64,000 nt of DNA, from assembly GCA_963753685.1 (NCBI GenBank), contig CAVWDE010000001.1, positions 79,940-143,939 on the forward strand, in the 5' to 3' direction. Under the pieces are notes generated by a model. It made no database searches. It had not been told where the DNA came from and saw nothing but the letters and a program-made list of their open reading frames with translations. The translations under genes and the position numbers were made by a program. The stretch comes from DATAOG01 sp963753685 (GTDB lineage Bacteria > Pseudomonadota > Alphaproteobacteria > Geminicoccales > Geminicoccaceae). Of the stretch, positions 33,825 through 42,812 are shown piece by piece. How positions within the stretch are numbered: position 1 is the stretch's first letter; each line of letters begins with the position of its first letter.

Positions 33825-34070
33825 TCACTTGGGGTGGGGAATGATGGCGAGGACCTCATATGTGTCATCTTGGATGATGAAATAGAAGCGCCAGTCGCGC
33901 GTCACCCGTCCCTGCCAGATATTCCGGCTTTCATCGTATTTCTTGGCGCGCAGCGATGGGTGTCGGAGATTGACCCGCAGGAGATCGAGCTGCTTGGTCG
34001 CGCGCGCCTTGATCTGGGGCGGCAGGGCCTCGAAGTCACGCGCGGCGCGCCGCGCGAGCCTGACCTTCAT
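33825..34070 (-). CDS. RelE/ParE-family toxin
   Basis: An 81-residue protein with the compact RelE fold: helices MKVRLARRAARDFEALPPQI, then strands NIWQGRVTRDWRFYFIIQDD and EVLAIIPHPK. The Arg-rich strand 3 (GRVTRDWRFYF) and the final strand IIPHPK are where catalytic or target-contact residues usually lie. Its ATG overlaps the antitoxin stop (ATGA 34067-34070). RelE proteins cleave mRNA at the ribosome; ParE relatives inhibit gyrase. The sequence looks more like the RelE side, without certainty. Antitoxin-first order and overlap are standard for type II modules. Confidence 0.85.
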   Translation of the reverse strand: MKVRLARRAARDFEALPPQIKARATKQLDLLRVNLRHPSLRAKKYDESRNIWQGRVTRDWRFYFIIQDDTYEVLAIIPHPK

Positions 34071-34354
34071 GCGTCGCGGATGAGGTCCTTATACCCTTCG
34101 GTTCTCCGATGGGCCTCGAACTCCTCCATGCTCTCAAATCCCGGTGTGACCCGGCCTGCGCAGACATCCTTCAGGCCCTCGGTGATGGCCGCCTCGACGC
34201 GCGGATCGCGCTCCGGTGGCGCCGCCGGCCTGAGAAGCACGCCATTCTCGACGACCTCGGCTTCGAGATAGTCCCCCTCGGAGACCCCAAGTTTCTGCCA
34301 CGCCTCCTTGGGCAAGGTGATCCGAGCGGCGCTGCCAACCTTCAGGCGCTGCAT
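34067..34354 (-). CDS. AbrB/MazE-type antitoxin
   Basis: A 95-residue protein. Residues 1-48 form a SpoVT/AbrB swapped-hairpin DNA-binding domain (KVGSAARITLPKEAWQKLGV, then EGDYLEAEVVENGVLLRP). Residues ~50-95 (RDPRVEAAITEGLKDVCAGR ... EFEAHRRTEGYKDLIRDA) are acidic and helical, the likely toxin-wrapping tail. It precedes and overlaps the RelE-type toxin gene by four bases. By analogy it neutralises the toxin and represses the promoter upstream of 34354. The promoter would lie in the ~80 bp between it and the lepA stop. Confidence 0.86.
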   Translation of the reverse strand: MQRLKVGSAARITLPKEAWQKLGVSEGDYLEAEVVENGVLLRPAAPPERDPRVEAAITEGLKDVCAGRVTPGFESMEEFEAHRRTEGYKDLIRDA

Positions 34355-34433
34355 ATCATTTGCCTTCTAAGCCTCATGGATTTCGGCCCGATCATCCTGA
34401 CCGATACATATATATTCCACCTCGGCGGGGCCG

Positions 34434-36236
34434 TCAGCTTTCCATCTTCAGCGCCGCGAGGAAGGCTTCCTGGGGGATCTCGACCTTGCCGACCTGGCGC
34501 ATGCGTTTTTTCCCTTCTTTCTGCTTTTCCAACAGCTTGCGCTTGCGGGTGACGTCGCCGCCGTAGCATTTGGCGGTCACGTCCTTGCGGAACGGCTTGA
34601 CCGTCTCGCGGGCGACGATCTTGCCGCCGATCGCGGCCTGGATCGCGACCTGGTACATCTGGCGCGGGATCAGCTCCTTGAGGCGCTGGCAGAGCGCCCG
34701 GCCGCGCGCCTCGGCCATGCTCCGGTGCACGATCAGCGCCAGGGAATCGACCGGATCGCCGTTGATCAGCACGGACAGTTTGACCAGCTCCGAGGGCGCG
34801 TAGCCGTCGAGCTGGTAGTCGAAGCTGGCGTAGCCGCGCGAGTAGGACTTGAGCCGGTCGTGGAAGTCGTAGACCACCTCGTTGAGCGGCAGCCGGTAGA
34901 CCAGCATGGCGCGCTGGCCGACGTAGGTGAGCTCGACCTGCTCGCCGCGTTTTTCCGTACAAAGGGCGAGCACGGGTCCGAGATACTCGTCCGGGAGCAG
35001 GATCGTGGCCTTGATCCAGGGCTCCTCGACGTGGTCGATCTGGGTCGGATCGGGCATGTCGGCGGGGTTGTGCAGCTCCAGCTCGGTGCCGTCGGTCCGG
35101 TGCACCCGGTAGACGACCGAGGGTGCGGTCAGCACGAGGTCGAGGTCAAACTCGCGCGAGAGGCGCTCCTGGATGATCTCGAGATGCAGAAGCCCGAGAA
35201 AGCCGCAGCGGAAGCCGAAGCCGAGCGCTGTGGAACTCTCGGGGATGAACTCGAAGCTGGCATCGTTGAGGCGCAGCTTGCCGAGCGAGTCGCGCAGGTC
35301 CTCGAAATCCGCGGCATCGGTCGGGAACATGCCGCAGAACACGACCGGCTGCGACGGCCGGAAGCCGGGCAGGGGTGCCGGCGCCGGCCGGCGGTCGTCG
35401 GTGATCGTGTCGCCGACGCGCGTGTCGCCGATGTCCTTGATGCTGGCGGTGATGAAGCCGATCTCGCCCGGCCCGAGCGGCTCCTCGAGCTGCACCGCCT
35501 TGGGCGTGAACACGCCGACGCGGTCGACCTGGTGGACCGTGCCGGTGCCCATCATCCGGATCTTCTGGCCCTTGGCGAGCGCGCCGTCCTTGACCCGCGC
35601 GAGGATCACGACGCCGAGGTAGGCATCGTACCAGCTGTCGACCAGGAGCGCCTTGAGCGGCCCGTCCGGCTCGCCTTTGGGCGGCGGCAGGCGCTTGACG
35701 ATCGCCTCCAGCACATCGTCCACCCCCGCCCCGGTCTTGGCCGAGATCAGAAGCGCGTCCTCGGCATCGAGGCCGATGATGTCCTCGATCTGCTGCTTGA
35801 CCCGCTCGGGCTCGGCCGCCGGCAGATCGATCTTGTTGAGCACCGGCACGATCTCGTGGTCGGCATCGATCGCCTGGTAGGCGTTGGCGAGCGTCTGCGC
35901 CTCGACGCCCTGGGTCGCATCGACCAGCAGCAGCGAGCCCTCGCAGGCGCGCAAAGATCGGCTGACCTCGTAGGCGAAGTCGACGTGGCCCGGCGTGTCG
36001 ACCAGGTTCAGCTGATAGGTTTCTCCGTCTTTGGCCTGATAGGCCAGGCGGACGGTCTGCGCCTTGATCGTGATGCCGCGCTCGCGCTCGAGCTCCATGC
36101 TGTCGAGCACCTGGCTCTGCATCTCGCGCGCCTCGAGGCCGCCGCAACGCTCGATGATGCGATCGGCGAGCGTCGACTTGCCGTGGTCGATGTGGGCGAT
36201 GATCGCGAAGTTGCGAATCCGGGCGAGGTCGGTCAT
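34434..36236 (-). CDS. lepA: Elongation factor 4 (ribosomal back-translocase)
   Basis: A 600-residue translational GTPase. G-motifs are AHIDHGKSTL near residue 13, DTPGHVDF near 78 and NKIDLP near 131. The EF-4-specific C-terminal domain is present (REFDLDLVLTAPSVVYRVHR, the elongation factor G-like domain V, and a basic tail MYQVAIQAAIGGKIVARETV ... YGGDVTRKRKLLEKQKEGKK). It binds stalled ribosomes at the membrane-cytoplasm interface under stress. ATG 36236 gives the canonical start MTDLARIRNFAIIAHIDHGK. It is followed by the AbrB/RelE toxin-antitoxin pair on the same strand and preceded by pheT, whose transcription probably ends at the hairpin at 36418-36439. Confidence 0.97.
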   Translation of the reverse strand: MTDLARIRNFAIIAHIDHGKSTLADRIIERCGGLEAREMQSQVLDSMELERERGITIKAQTVRLAYQAKDGETYQLNLVDTPGHVDFAYEVSRSLRACEGSLLLVDATQGVEAQTLANAYQAIDADHEIVPVLNKIDLPAAEPERVKQQIEDIIGLDAEDALLISAKTGAGVDDVLEAIVKRLPPPKGEPDGPLKALLVDSWYDAYLGVVILARVKDGALAKGQKIRMMGTGTVHQVDRVGVFTPKAVQLEEPLGPGEIGFITASIKDIGDTRVGDTITDDRRPAPAPLPGFRPSQPVVFCGMFPTDAADFEDLRDSLGKLRLNDASFEFIPESSTALGFGFRCGFLGLLHLEIIQERLSREFDLDLVLTAPSVVYRVHRTDGTELELHNPADMPDPTQIDHVEEPWIKATILLPDEYLGPVLALCTEKRGEQVELTYVGQRAMLVYRLPLNEVVYDFHDRLKSYSRGYASFDYQLDGYAPSELVKLSVLINGDPVDSLALIVHRSMAEARGRALCQRLKELIPRQMYQVAIQAAIGGKIVARETVKPFRKDVTAKCYGGDVTRKRKLLEKQKEGKKRMRQVGKVEIPQEAFLAALKMES

Positions 36237-36417
36237 CGAGGGTCGGTTTACCTCACGGTCGGCGGGCCATTTCGCGCGGCCCGGGCAGCGCCTGCCTGAC
36301 AGCGATCGGGGCAAGCGGCGTCAAAACGTCATCCAACCTCGCCTGGAAGGCGGAACGGGCGGCTCGCTGCCCTATATAGGGATACCATCGCCCTCCAGCA
36401 GCGTGCTGCTGGCTTGA

Positions 36418-36439
36418 GCGCCGCCCCGTGGGGCGGCGC
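36418..36439 (-). terminator. Perfect GC hairpin after pheT
   Basis: GCGCCGCCCC (36418-36427) and GGGGCGGCGC (36430-36439) form a perfect ten-pair stem with a two-base loop, 16 bp after the pheT stop on the minus strand. There is no T-run on the minus strand, so it is not a classical intrinsic terminator but a strong pause or Rho-dependent end is likely. Confidence 0.5.
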
Positions 36440-36455
36440 TTGCCATTCCAGGCTC

Positions 36456-38858
36456 CTATTGCCGCAACACTGCGCCGGTCGCCTTGTTGGCGGCGCTCAC
36501 GATCTTCCTCGCTACGGCCTCGATCTCGGCTTCGGTGAGGGTGTGATCCTGGGCCTGGAGGCGGACCGCGAGTGCCAGCGACTTCATGCCCGGGCCGAGC
36601 CCCGGACCCTCGTAGGCGTCGAACAGGGTGACCTCGCGGATCAGGGTCTTGTCGGCCGTGCGGACCGCCGCGAGCAGGCTCTCGGCCGCGACCTCGCCCG
36701 CGACCACGAAGGCGAAGTCGCGCTCGACCGGCGGGAAGGGCGACACCTTCAGCGGCACGCGCGAGCGGGTGGACTTGGCCCTGGGCTTGGGCAGGCGGTC
36801 CAGGAAGACCTCGAAGCCGACCGCGCGGCCGGTGATGTCGAGATCGCGCAAAAGGCCCGGGTGCAGCTCGCCGAACTCGGCCAGCACGGTCTGGGGCCCG
36901 AGCATCAGCCGGCCGCGCCGGCCGGGGTGATAGTGGCCGGGCCCGTCGGCGGTCACCCGGAGCGCGTCGGTGTTGAGCCTGCAGCTGGCGAGCAGGGCCT
37001 GGGCGTCGGCGCGCGCGTCGAACACATCGACCGGCCGCGGCGCCTCGGCCCAGTGCCGCTCGTGGGTCTGGCCGACCCGGATGCCGCCGGCCGCGACCTC
37101 CTGCTCGCCCGGCTGCGCGCCGAAGAAGCGCGGGCCGACCTCGAACAGGCCGAGGTTGTCCAGGCCGCGGCTCTGATTGCGCGCGGCGGCGCTCAAAAGG
37201 TTGGGCAGGACGCTCGGCCGCAGCACCGAAAGCTCGGCGTTGATCGGGTTGCGCAGGCGCACGCCGTCACCGCCGAAGCGGCGCGCGAGCTCGGGCGCGG
37301 CGAACGACCAGGTGACCGCCTCGGCGAGGCCGCGCGCCGCCAGCGCCCGGCGCGCGCCCGCGCGCAGGCGCTGCTCGGGGCTCAGCGCCGGATGGCCGAC
37401 CGCCTCGGTCCGGCGCACCGGCATCGGCGGCACCCGGTCATAGCCGTGCAGCCGCACCAGCTCCTCGACCACGTCGGCTTCCATGGTGACGTCGTGGCGC
37501 CAGGACGGCGGCGCCAGCTGGAGGACGCCATCCTCGACCCACTCGGTGCCGAACCCGAGTGCCTGCAGGTGGCCCTCGATCACAGCACCATGCAGGGCGA
37601 CGCCGGCCAGGCGCTCGAGCTGCTGCATGCGGAAGCGGAACGGCGCGCGCGGCCCAGGAACCGCGCCGGCGACGATCGGGTGGCTCGCCCGGCCACCGCA
37701 GAGCTCCAGGATCAGCCGGGTCGCATACTCGATGCCGGGCAAGACCATGCCCGGGTCGACGCCGCGCTCGAAGCGCGCGCGCGCGTCGCTCTCGATGCTG
37801 AGCCTCCGGCCGGTGAGCGCCGTCCGCAAGGGGTCGAACAGCGCCGCCTCGAGCACGACCTCGGTGGTGTCGGCGGTGCAGCCGGTGCTCTCGCCGCCCA
37901 TGATGCCGCCGAGGCTGATCGCGCCCGAGGCGTCGGCGATCACGGTCATGTCCGGCTCGAGCCGGTAGGTTTTCCCGTCCAGCGCCACCAGGGCCTCGCC
38001 CGGGCGGGCAAAGCGCAGGCTGAGGTTGCCGGAGAGCTTGCCGGCGTCGAACACGTGCAGCGGCCGGCCGAGATCGAAGGTCACGAGGTTGGTGATGTCG
38101 ACCAGGGTCGAGATCGGCCGCAGACCGATCGCGGCGAGGCGCGCCTGCAGCCAGGCCGGGCTCGGCCCGTTGCGGACGCCGCGCAAGACCCGGCCGACGA
38201 ACAGCGGGCAAGCCGCCTCGTCGCCTGCTGGAAAGTCCAGCGTGATCTCGAGCGATGCATCGAATTCGCTCGCTACCGGACTGAAATCACGCGGCTTCAG
38301 GGTTCCGAGACCGGCCGCGGCGAGCTCCCGGGCGATCCCCAGGACGCCGAAGCAGTCGCCGCGGTTCGGGGTCACCGCGACGTCGATCACCGGGCCCTCG
38401 ATGTGGATTACGTCGCTCGCCGGCCGGCCGACCGGCGCATCCGGCGCCAGCTCGATGATGCCGTCCTGGTCCTCGCCGAGCAGCAGTTCCTTGGCCGAGC
38501 ACAGCATGCCGTTGCTGTCGACGCCCCGGATGCGGGCCCGCTTGAGCGCCTGGCCGGTCGCCGGGATCACCACGCCGACCGGGGCGAACACCGCCTTCAT
38601 GCCGGCATGGACGTTGGGCGCGCCGCACACCACCTCGGTGAGCTCGCTACCGGTGTCGACCCGGCAGAGGCTGAGGCGCTCGGCGTCGGGATGGCGGCGG
38701 ACCTCGGTCACCAGCGCGACCTTGAAGGGCGTGAGGTCGGCGCCCCGGCTCTCGACGCCCTCGACCTCGAAGCCGAGCATCGTGAGCTTGGCCACGATCT
38801 CCTCGAGGCGCGCATCGGTCTCGAGCTGCTCAAGCAGCCACGGCAGGGTGAACTTCAT
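36456..38858 (-). CDS. pheT: Phenylalanine-tRNA ligase beta subunit
   Basis: An 800-residue subunit of the (alpha-beta)2 enzyme that charges tRNA-Phe. The start MKFTLPWLLEQLETDARLEE is canonical. Domains in order: tRNA-binding (EMAP-like) domain ~39-150 (CGAPNVHAGMKAVFAPVGVV), B3/4 editing domain ~215-370, B5 domain ~400-475, catalytic-like core, and FDX-ACB anticodon-binding domain from ~705 (SPFPPVERDFAFVV). Its ATG overlaps the pheS stop (ATGA 38855-38858), so the two subunits are translationally coupled. Confidence 0.97.
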   Translation of the reverse strand: MKFTLPWLLEQLETDARLEEIVAKLTMLGFEVEGVESRGADLTPFKVALVTEVRRHPDAERLSLCRVDTGSELTEVVCGAPNVHAGMKAVFAPVGVVIPATGQALKRARIRGVDSNGMLCSAKELLLGEDQDGIIELAPDAPVGRPASDVIHIEGPVIDVAVTPNRGDCFGVLGIARELAAAGLGTLKPRDFSPVASEFDASLEITLDFPAGDEAACPLFVGRVLRGVRNGPSPAWLQARLAAIGLRPISTLVDITNLVTFDLGRPLHVFDAGKLSGNLSLRFARPGEALVALDGKTYRLEPDMTVIADASGAISLGGIMGGESTGCTADTTEVVLEAALFDPLRTALTGRRLSIESDARARFERGVDPGMVLPGIEYATRLILELCGGRASHPIVAGAVPGPRAPFRFRMQQLERLAGVALHGAVIEGHLQALGFGTEWVEDGVLQLAPPSWRHDVTMEADVVEELVRLHGYDRVPPMPVRRTEAVGHPALSPEQRLRAGARRALAARGLAEAVTWSFAAPELARRFGGDGVRLRNPINAELSVLRPSVLPNLLSAAARNQSRGLDNLGLFEVGPRFFGAQPGEQEVAAGGIRVGQTHERHWAEAPRPVDVFDARADAQALLASCRLNTDALRVTADGPGHYHPGRRGRLMLGPQTVLAEFGELHPGLLRDLDITGRAVGFEVFLDRLPKPRAKSTRSRVPLKVSPFPPVERDFAFVVAGEVAAESLLAAVRTADKTLIREVTLFDAYEGPGLGPGMKSLALAVRLQAQDHTLTEAEIEAVARKIVSAANKATGAVLRQ

Positions 38859-39949
38859 CGCGACAGTCCGCCATGGGTGGTCGGCACATCGAGCGCCGGG
38901 AAGCCGTAGTGGCGGAGCCAGCGCAGGTCGGCCTCGAAGAAGGTGCGCAGGTCCGGGATGCCGTATTTCAGCATCGCCACGCGATCGATCCCCATGCCGA
39001 AGGCGAAGCCCTGCCAGACTTCTGGGTCGACCTTGACCGCGCGCAGCACGTTCGGGTGGACCATGCCGCAGCCCAGGATCTCGAGCCAGTCGTCGCCCTC
39101 GCCGACGATCAGCTCGCCGGCGCTCCGGCGGCAGCCGATGTCCATCTCCGCCGACGGCTCGGTGAACGGGAAGTAGCTCGGCCGGAAGCGCACCGGCACG
39201 TCGTCGCGCTCGAAGAACGCGCGCACGAAGTCGGTGAGGCAGCCCTTGAGATGGCCCATGTGGGTGCGCCGGTCGATCATCAGGCCCTCGACCTGATGGA
39301 ACATCGGGGTGTGGGTCATGTCGGAGTCGCAGCGGTAGGTGCGCCCGGGGGCGATGATCCGATAGGGCGGCGGGCCGGCCAGCATGGTCCGGATCTGGAC
39401 CGGGCTGGTGTGGGTGCGCAGGACCAGCGGCCGGCCGTCCTGCTCGGCCTCGAGGTAGAAGGTGTCCATCATCTGGCGCGCCGGATGCTCGGCCGGGATG
39501 TTGAGCGCGCCGAAATTGTTGAAGTCGTTCTCGACGTCCGGCCCTTCGGCGACCGCGAAGCCCATCTCGGCGAAGATCGCGGTGATCTCCTCGGTGACCT
39601 GGCTGACGGGATGCACCCGGCCCTCGGGCGACGGCCGCGCCGGCAAGGTGACGTCGACCCGCTCGGCCAGCAGCTGGGCATCGAGGGCGGTGGTCTCGAG
39701 GGTCGCCTTGCGCTGGGCGATCGCGTCGGCCACCGCCTGCTTCAGCTGGTTGTAGCGTTGGCCGGCGTCGCGCCGCGCCTCCGGATCGAGTTCGGCCAGG
39801 CTCCTGGTCAGGCCGGTGATCCGCCCCTTGCGACCGAGGGCGCCGACCCGGACCTCCTCCAGCGCCTGCAGATCGGGCGCCTCCGCAACCTCGGCCAGCA
39901 GCACCTGCTCGAGGCGATCGACGTCAACATCCAAAAAGTCCGCTTCCAT
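38855..39949 (-). CDS. pheS: Phenylalanine-tRNA ligase alpha subunit
   Basis: A 364-residue class II synthetase subunit. An N-terminal coiled-coil (~1-90) precedes the catalytic domain. Motif 2 is visible as YRIIAPGRTYRCDSDMTHTP (followed by MFHQVEGL), and motif 3 as GFAFGMGIDRVAMLKYGIPD. RPSYFPFTEPSAEMDI is the Phe-binding segment. The start MEADFLDVDVDRLEQVL has a GGAG site seven bases upstream. It lies downstream of rplT with a T-run hairpin in between, so its expression depends on read-through or its own promoter. Confidence 0.97.
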   Translation of the reverse strand: MEADFLDVDVDRLEQVLLAEVAEAPDLQALEEVRVGALGRKGRITGLTRSLAELDPEARRDAGQRYNQLKQAVADAIAQRKATLETTALDAQLLAERVDVTLPARPSPEGRVHPVSQVTEEITAIFAEMGFAVAEGPDVENDFNNFGALNIPAEHPARQMMDTFYLEAEQDGRPLVLRTHTSPVQIRTMLAGPPPYRIIAPGRTYRCDSDMTHTPMFHQVEGLMIDRRTHMGHLKGCLTDFVRAFFERDDVPVRFRPSYFPFTEPSAEMDIGCRRSAGELIVGEGDDWLEILGCGMVHPNVLRAVKVDPEVWQGFAFGMGIDRVAMLKYGIPDLRTFFEADLRWLRHYGFPALDVPTTHGGLSR

Positions 39950-39973
39950 ATGCCTGCTCCGGGCCGGTCCAGC

Positions 39974-39998
39974 AAAAAAGGGGCCTCCCGGCCCCTTT
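39974..39998 (-). terminator. Intrinsic terminator/attenuator between rplT and pheS
   Basis: On the minus strand AAAGGGGCC pairs with GGCCCCTTT (39990-39998 and 39977-39985 on the plus strand) around a four-base loop and is followed by a run of six T. This is a good Rho-independent terminator. It sits 24 bp after the rplT stop and 25 bp before the pheS start. I see no Phe-rich leader peptide, so classical attenuation is not supported. Confidence 0.75.
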
Positions 39999-40021
39999 CG
40001 CGCCCGCGGGACCTGGTCCCA

Positions 40022-40381
40022 TCACCCGCCGAGCGCGACCTGGGCCTGTTTGGCGAGACTGGCGAAGCCCGCCTGATCGCGCACCGCGACGTCCGCCAGG
40101 ACCTTGCGGTCGATCTCGATGCCGGCGCTCTTGAGGCCGTGCATCAGCCGGCCGTAGGTCAGTCCCTGCTCGCGCGCCGCGGCGTTGATCCGTTGGATCC
40201 ACAGCGCGCGGAAGTCGCGCTTGCGGTTGCGTCGGTCGCGATAGGCGTACTGCAGCGCCTTCTCGACCCGCTCGAGCGCCAGGCGATAGCAGTTGTTGTT
40301 GCGCCCGCGGTAGCCCTTGGCCTGCGCCAGCACCTTCTTGTGGCGCGCCTTGGCCGTTACCCCGCGCTTGATCCGTGCCAT
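40022..40381 (-). CDS. rplT: 50S ribosomal protein L20
   Basis: A 119-residue ribosomal protein with the canonical sequence MARIKRGVTAKARHKKVLAQ, then AKGYRGRNNNCYRLALERVE and ALQYAYRDRRNRKRDFRALW. It binds 23S rRNA early in large-subunit assembly and in some bacteria also represses its own operon. It follows rpmI by 25 bp on the same strand. The C-terminus (KQAQVALGG) is complete. Confidence 0.98.
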   Translation of the reverse strand: MARIKRGVTAKARHKKVLAQAKGYRGRNNNCYRLALERVEKALQYAYRDRRNRKRDFRALWIQRINAAAREQGLTYGRLMHGLKSAGIEIDRKVLADVAVRDQAGFASLAKQAQVALGG

Positions 40382-40406
40382 GAGGACTCTTTCTCCCGTC
40401 CGACCC

Positions 40407-40610
40407 TTAGCCGTAAGGCAGCATGCGCCGCACCATCTTGACGTCGGCGTCCGCGACCAGGGTCGACCCGCGCGTTCCGACCTTGGCCTTTTGCGACTTG
40501 ACGCTCAGGTAGTGGCGATGATGGGCGTGCTGGCGCACCGGCTTGCCCGTGCCGGTGAAACGGAAGCGCTTGGCCGCGGCGCGCTTGGACTTGAGCTTCG
40601 ACATCGACAT
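40407..40610 (-). CDS. rpmI: 50S ribosomal protein L35
   Basis: A 67-residue basic ribosomal protein: SKLKSKRAAAKRFRFTGTGK, then QHAHHRHYLSVKSQKAKVGT and VRRMLPYG at the end, with the usual short arginine/lysine-rich N-terminus. The codons TTG TCG ATG TCG ATG TCG AAG allow three starts (40616, 40610, 40604); ATG 40610 has the best distance from the GCGGAG upstream, while ATG 40604 matches the usual L35 N-terminus. First gene of the rpmI-rplT unit; no infC is seen upstream. Confidence 0.95.
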   Translation of the reverse strand: MSMSKLKSKRAAAKRFRFTGTGKPVRQHAHHRHYLSVKSQKAKVGTRGSTLVADADVKMVRRMLPYG

Positions 40611-40752
40611 CGACAACGACTCCGCTCTCCGAGCCCGGCCGATTGCGGGGGCCAGCCGGAAGCTTGCGCCTTATAATGGAGGATGCCACAGCTCGCAACC
40701 ACCGAACATGAGCCGCGCGAGGCCGCGCCCGGGGAATGCAGGGAGGGACGCC

Positions 40753-41931
40753 ATGAACACGACGATCGCGCGCCTCGGACGCCGGCTGCGGCTGGGCGTG
40801 GTCGGCGGCGGGCCTGGCTCGTTCATCGGCCCGGTGCACCGGGCGGCCGCCCGCCTCGACGACCACTATGAGGTGGTGGCCGCGGCGCTGAGCCGCAACC
40901 CGGAGCGCGCGCGCGCCGCGGCCAGGGAGCTCGGCATCGCCCCGGAGCGGGCCTATGGCGACCATGCCGAGCTGATCGCGAAGGAGGCCGCGCGCCAGGA
41001 CGGCATCGACGTGCTCGCGATCATGACCCCGAACGCCGAGCACTACCTGGCCGCGCGCGCAGCACTCGAGGCCGGGCTGGACGTGATCTGCGACAAGCCG
41101 CTGACCACGACGCTCACCGATGCGCAGGATCTGGTGCGGCTTGCCCGGGCGAGTGGCCTCGTCTTCTGCGTCACCTTCAACTACACGGGCTATCCCCTGG
41201 TCCGGCACGCGCGGGCGATGGTCCGGGGCGGCGCCCTCGGCGCCATCCGGCAGGTCCACGTCGAGTACATCCAGAGCCACCTCGCCAGGCCCACCGAAGC
41301 GGATCAGAATCCGGCGGCCAACTGGCGCTTCGATCCGGTGCAGGGCAGCGCGTCGCTGGTGCTGGGCGACATCGGCAGCCACGCCCAGCACCTCGCCACG
41401 TTCATCACCGGGCAGGAGCTGAACGCCGTCGCGGCCGAGCTCGGCAGCGCCATCCCGGGCCGCAAGATCGCCGATTTCGCGCACCTTCTGCTGCGCTTCG
41501 AGGGCGGCGCGCGCGGCTCGATGTGGGTCACCAACTCGGCCGCCGGCGCCGAGCACGGCCTGCACATCCGGGTGTTCGGCGAGCAGGGCGGCCTGGAATG
41601 GCAGCAGGAGGAGCCGAACCATCTGCTGTACCGGCCGCTCGACGGTTTTCCCCAACTCCTGACCCGCGGCCGGCCGGGGCTCAGCGCCAGCGCCGAGCGC
41701 GCGACGCGGGTGGCGCTCGGCCATCCCGAGGGCTATTTCGAGGCGTTCGCCAATCTCTACGCCGATGCCGCCGAGGCGATCGTCGCCCGCCGGACCGGGC
41801 AGCCGCCCGACCCGCTCGCGCTCGAATTTCCGACGGTGCTGGATGGCGCGCGGAGCGTCCGGTTCGTCCAGGCGGCGCTCGAATCCAGCCAGGCGGACGG
41901 CCGCTGGACGGACTGCCGGCTCGGCCCCTAG
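40753..41931 (+). CDS. Gfo/Idh/MocA-family NAD(P)-dependent oxidoreductase
   Basis: A 392-residue cytoplasmic dehydrogenase. The Rossmann start RLGVVGGGPGSFIGPVHRAA lies at residues ~12-31, and the family's CDKPLTTTLTDAQDLVRLAR (the EKP-type motif with catalytic Lys) near 117. GDIGSHAQHLATFI contains the conserved Gly-x-His (residues ~210-215), which in this family is the substrate-side catalytic pair. Such enzymes oxidise or reduce sugars, inositols or related polyols. ATG 40753 follows GGGAGGG by a few bases. It diverges from the rpmI-rplT genes. Nothing in the neighbourhood names its substrate. Confidence 0.92.
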   Translation: MNTTIARLGRRLRLGVVGGGPGSFIGPVHRAAARLDDHYEVVAAALSRNPERARAAARELGIAPERAYGDHAELIAKEAARQDGIDVLAIMTPNAEHYLAARAALEAGLDVICDKPLTTTLTDAQDLVRLARASGLVFCVTFNYTGYPLVRHARAMVRGGALGAIRQVHVEYIQSHLARPTEADQNPAANWRFDPVQGSASLVLGDIGSHAQHLATFITGQELNAVAAELGSAIPGRKIADFAHLLLRFEGGARGSMWVTNSAAGAEHGLHIRVFGEQGGLEWQQEEPNHLLYRPLDGFPQLLTRGRPGLSASAERATRVALGHPEGYFEAFANLYADAAEAIVARRTGQPPDPLALEFPTVLDGARSVRFVQAALESSQADGRWTDCRLGP

Positions 41932-42005
41932 GCCGAGACTGGAGCGAGTATCGTTTGAACGCGTGCTCTGATCCTCGCGCCGATCCCAAGCCGCTGGAGT
42001 CTGCG

Positions 42006-42722
42006 ATGAAGTCTCTCGGCCCTGCGATGAGCCTGCTGCTCGCTCTGGCGACGGTCGCCGGCTGCCTGCCGAGCGGCGGCACGACGCATCGGAGCTTCGT
42101 GGGCGATGAGCAGATCCCTCGTCCCGAGCGCATCATCGTCTACGACTTTGCGGCGACACCTGCGGACATCCCGGCCGACGCCGCGGTCGCCGGCCACTAC
42201 GAGGAGCGCGCCACGCCGCAGACGGCCCGGGAAATCGAGCTTGGCCGCCGGCTGGGCGATCGCGTCGCGGCGCAGCTCGTGAGCGACATCGGGACGATGG
42301 GCCTGAGCGCCGAGCGCGCCGGCGGCGCTTCGCCACCGCAGCCGGGCGATCTGGTGATCCGAGGCGAGTTCGTCGCCATCGACGAGGGCAACCGCGCCAA
42401 GCGTATGCTGATCGGGTTCGGTGCCGGCGCGGCGAACCTCAAGACGTTCGTCGAGGTCTATCAGGTCACGGCAACCGGGCTGCGGCCGCTCGGCTCGGGC
42501 GAGGTCGAGGCGGCCGGCGCGATCATGCCGGGCCTGTTGCTCCCGGTTTCGTTCGGTGCGGCCACGAGCAACCTCGCTGCCGCCGCGGCGGTCGGCGGTG
42601 GCGTGGCCGTCGGCACGGAGGTGTTCCTACCCTCGAGCATCGACCGCGCGGGCGAACAGACCGCCGACGAGATCAGCAAGGTGCTAGGCGAAGCCTTCAA
42701 GCGGCGCGGCTGGATCGCCTAG
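42006..42722 (+). CDS. DUF4410-type lipoprotein
   Basis: A 238-residue lipoprotein with signal peptide MKSLGPAMSLLLALATVAGC (lipobox VAGC, Cys 20). The mature domain starts ERIIVYDFAATPADIPAD and has ELGRRLGDRVAAQLVSDIGT, GDLVIRGEFVAIDEGNRAKR and MLIGFGAGAANLKTFVEVYQ, the pattern I associate with DUF4410 proteins. A Gly/Ala-rich region near 180-205 (SNLAAAAAVGGGVAVGTEVF) and DEISKVLGEAFKRRGWIA complete it. The fold resembles periplasmic curli-assembly or membrane-attached adaptor proteins; function is unknown. It stands alone 74 bp after the oxidoreductase gene. Confidence 0.82.
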   Translation: MKSLGPAMSLLLALATVAGCLPSGGTTHRSFVGDEQIPRPERIIVYDFAATPADIPADAAVAGHYEERATPQTAREIELGRRLGDRVAAQLVSDIGTMGLSAERAGGASPPQPGDLVIRGEFVAIDEGNRAKRMLIGFGAGAANLKTFVEVYQVTATGLRPLGSGEVEAAGAIMPGLLLPVSFGAATSNLAAAAAVGGGVAVGTEVFLPSSIDRAGEQTADEISKVLGEAFKRRGWIA

Positions 42723-42812
42723 CCAGCGCGAGCGGGCGATCGCCGGTCGCCCCGGCTGCCGCTGGACCGACCGCCGGCTGAACTCTTGAGGTCAACTGGA
42801 AAAAATCACATT

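Noticed and set aside
36414..38909. Long plus-strand frame over pheT
   Set aside because: Antisense of a certain pheT gene, without ribosome binding site or motifs.
39924..40202. Phe-rich leader peptide for pheST attenuation
   Set aside because: The interval between rplT and pheS has a T-run hairpin but no short frame with a run of Phe codons.
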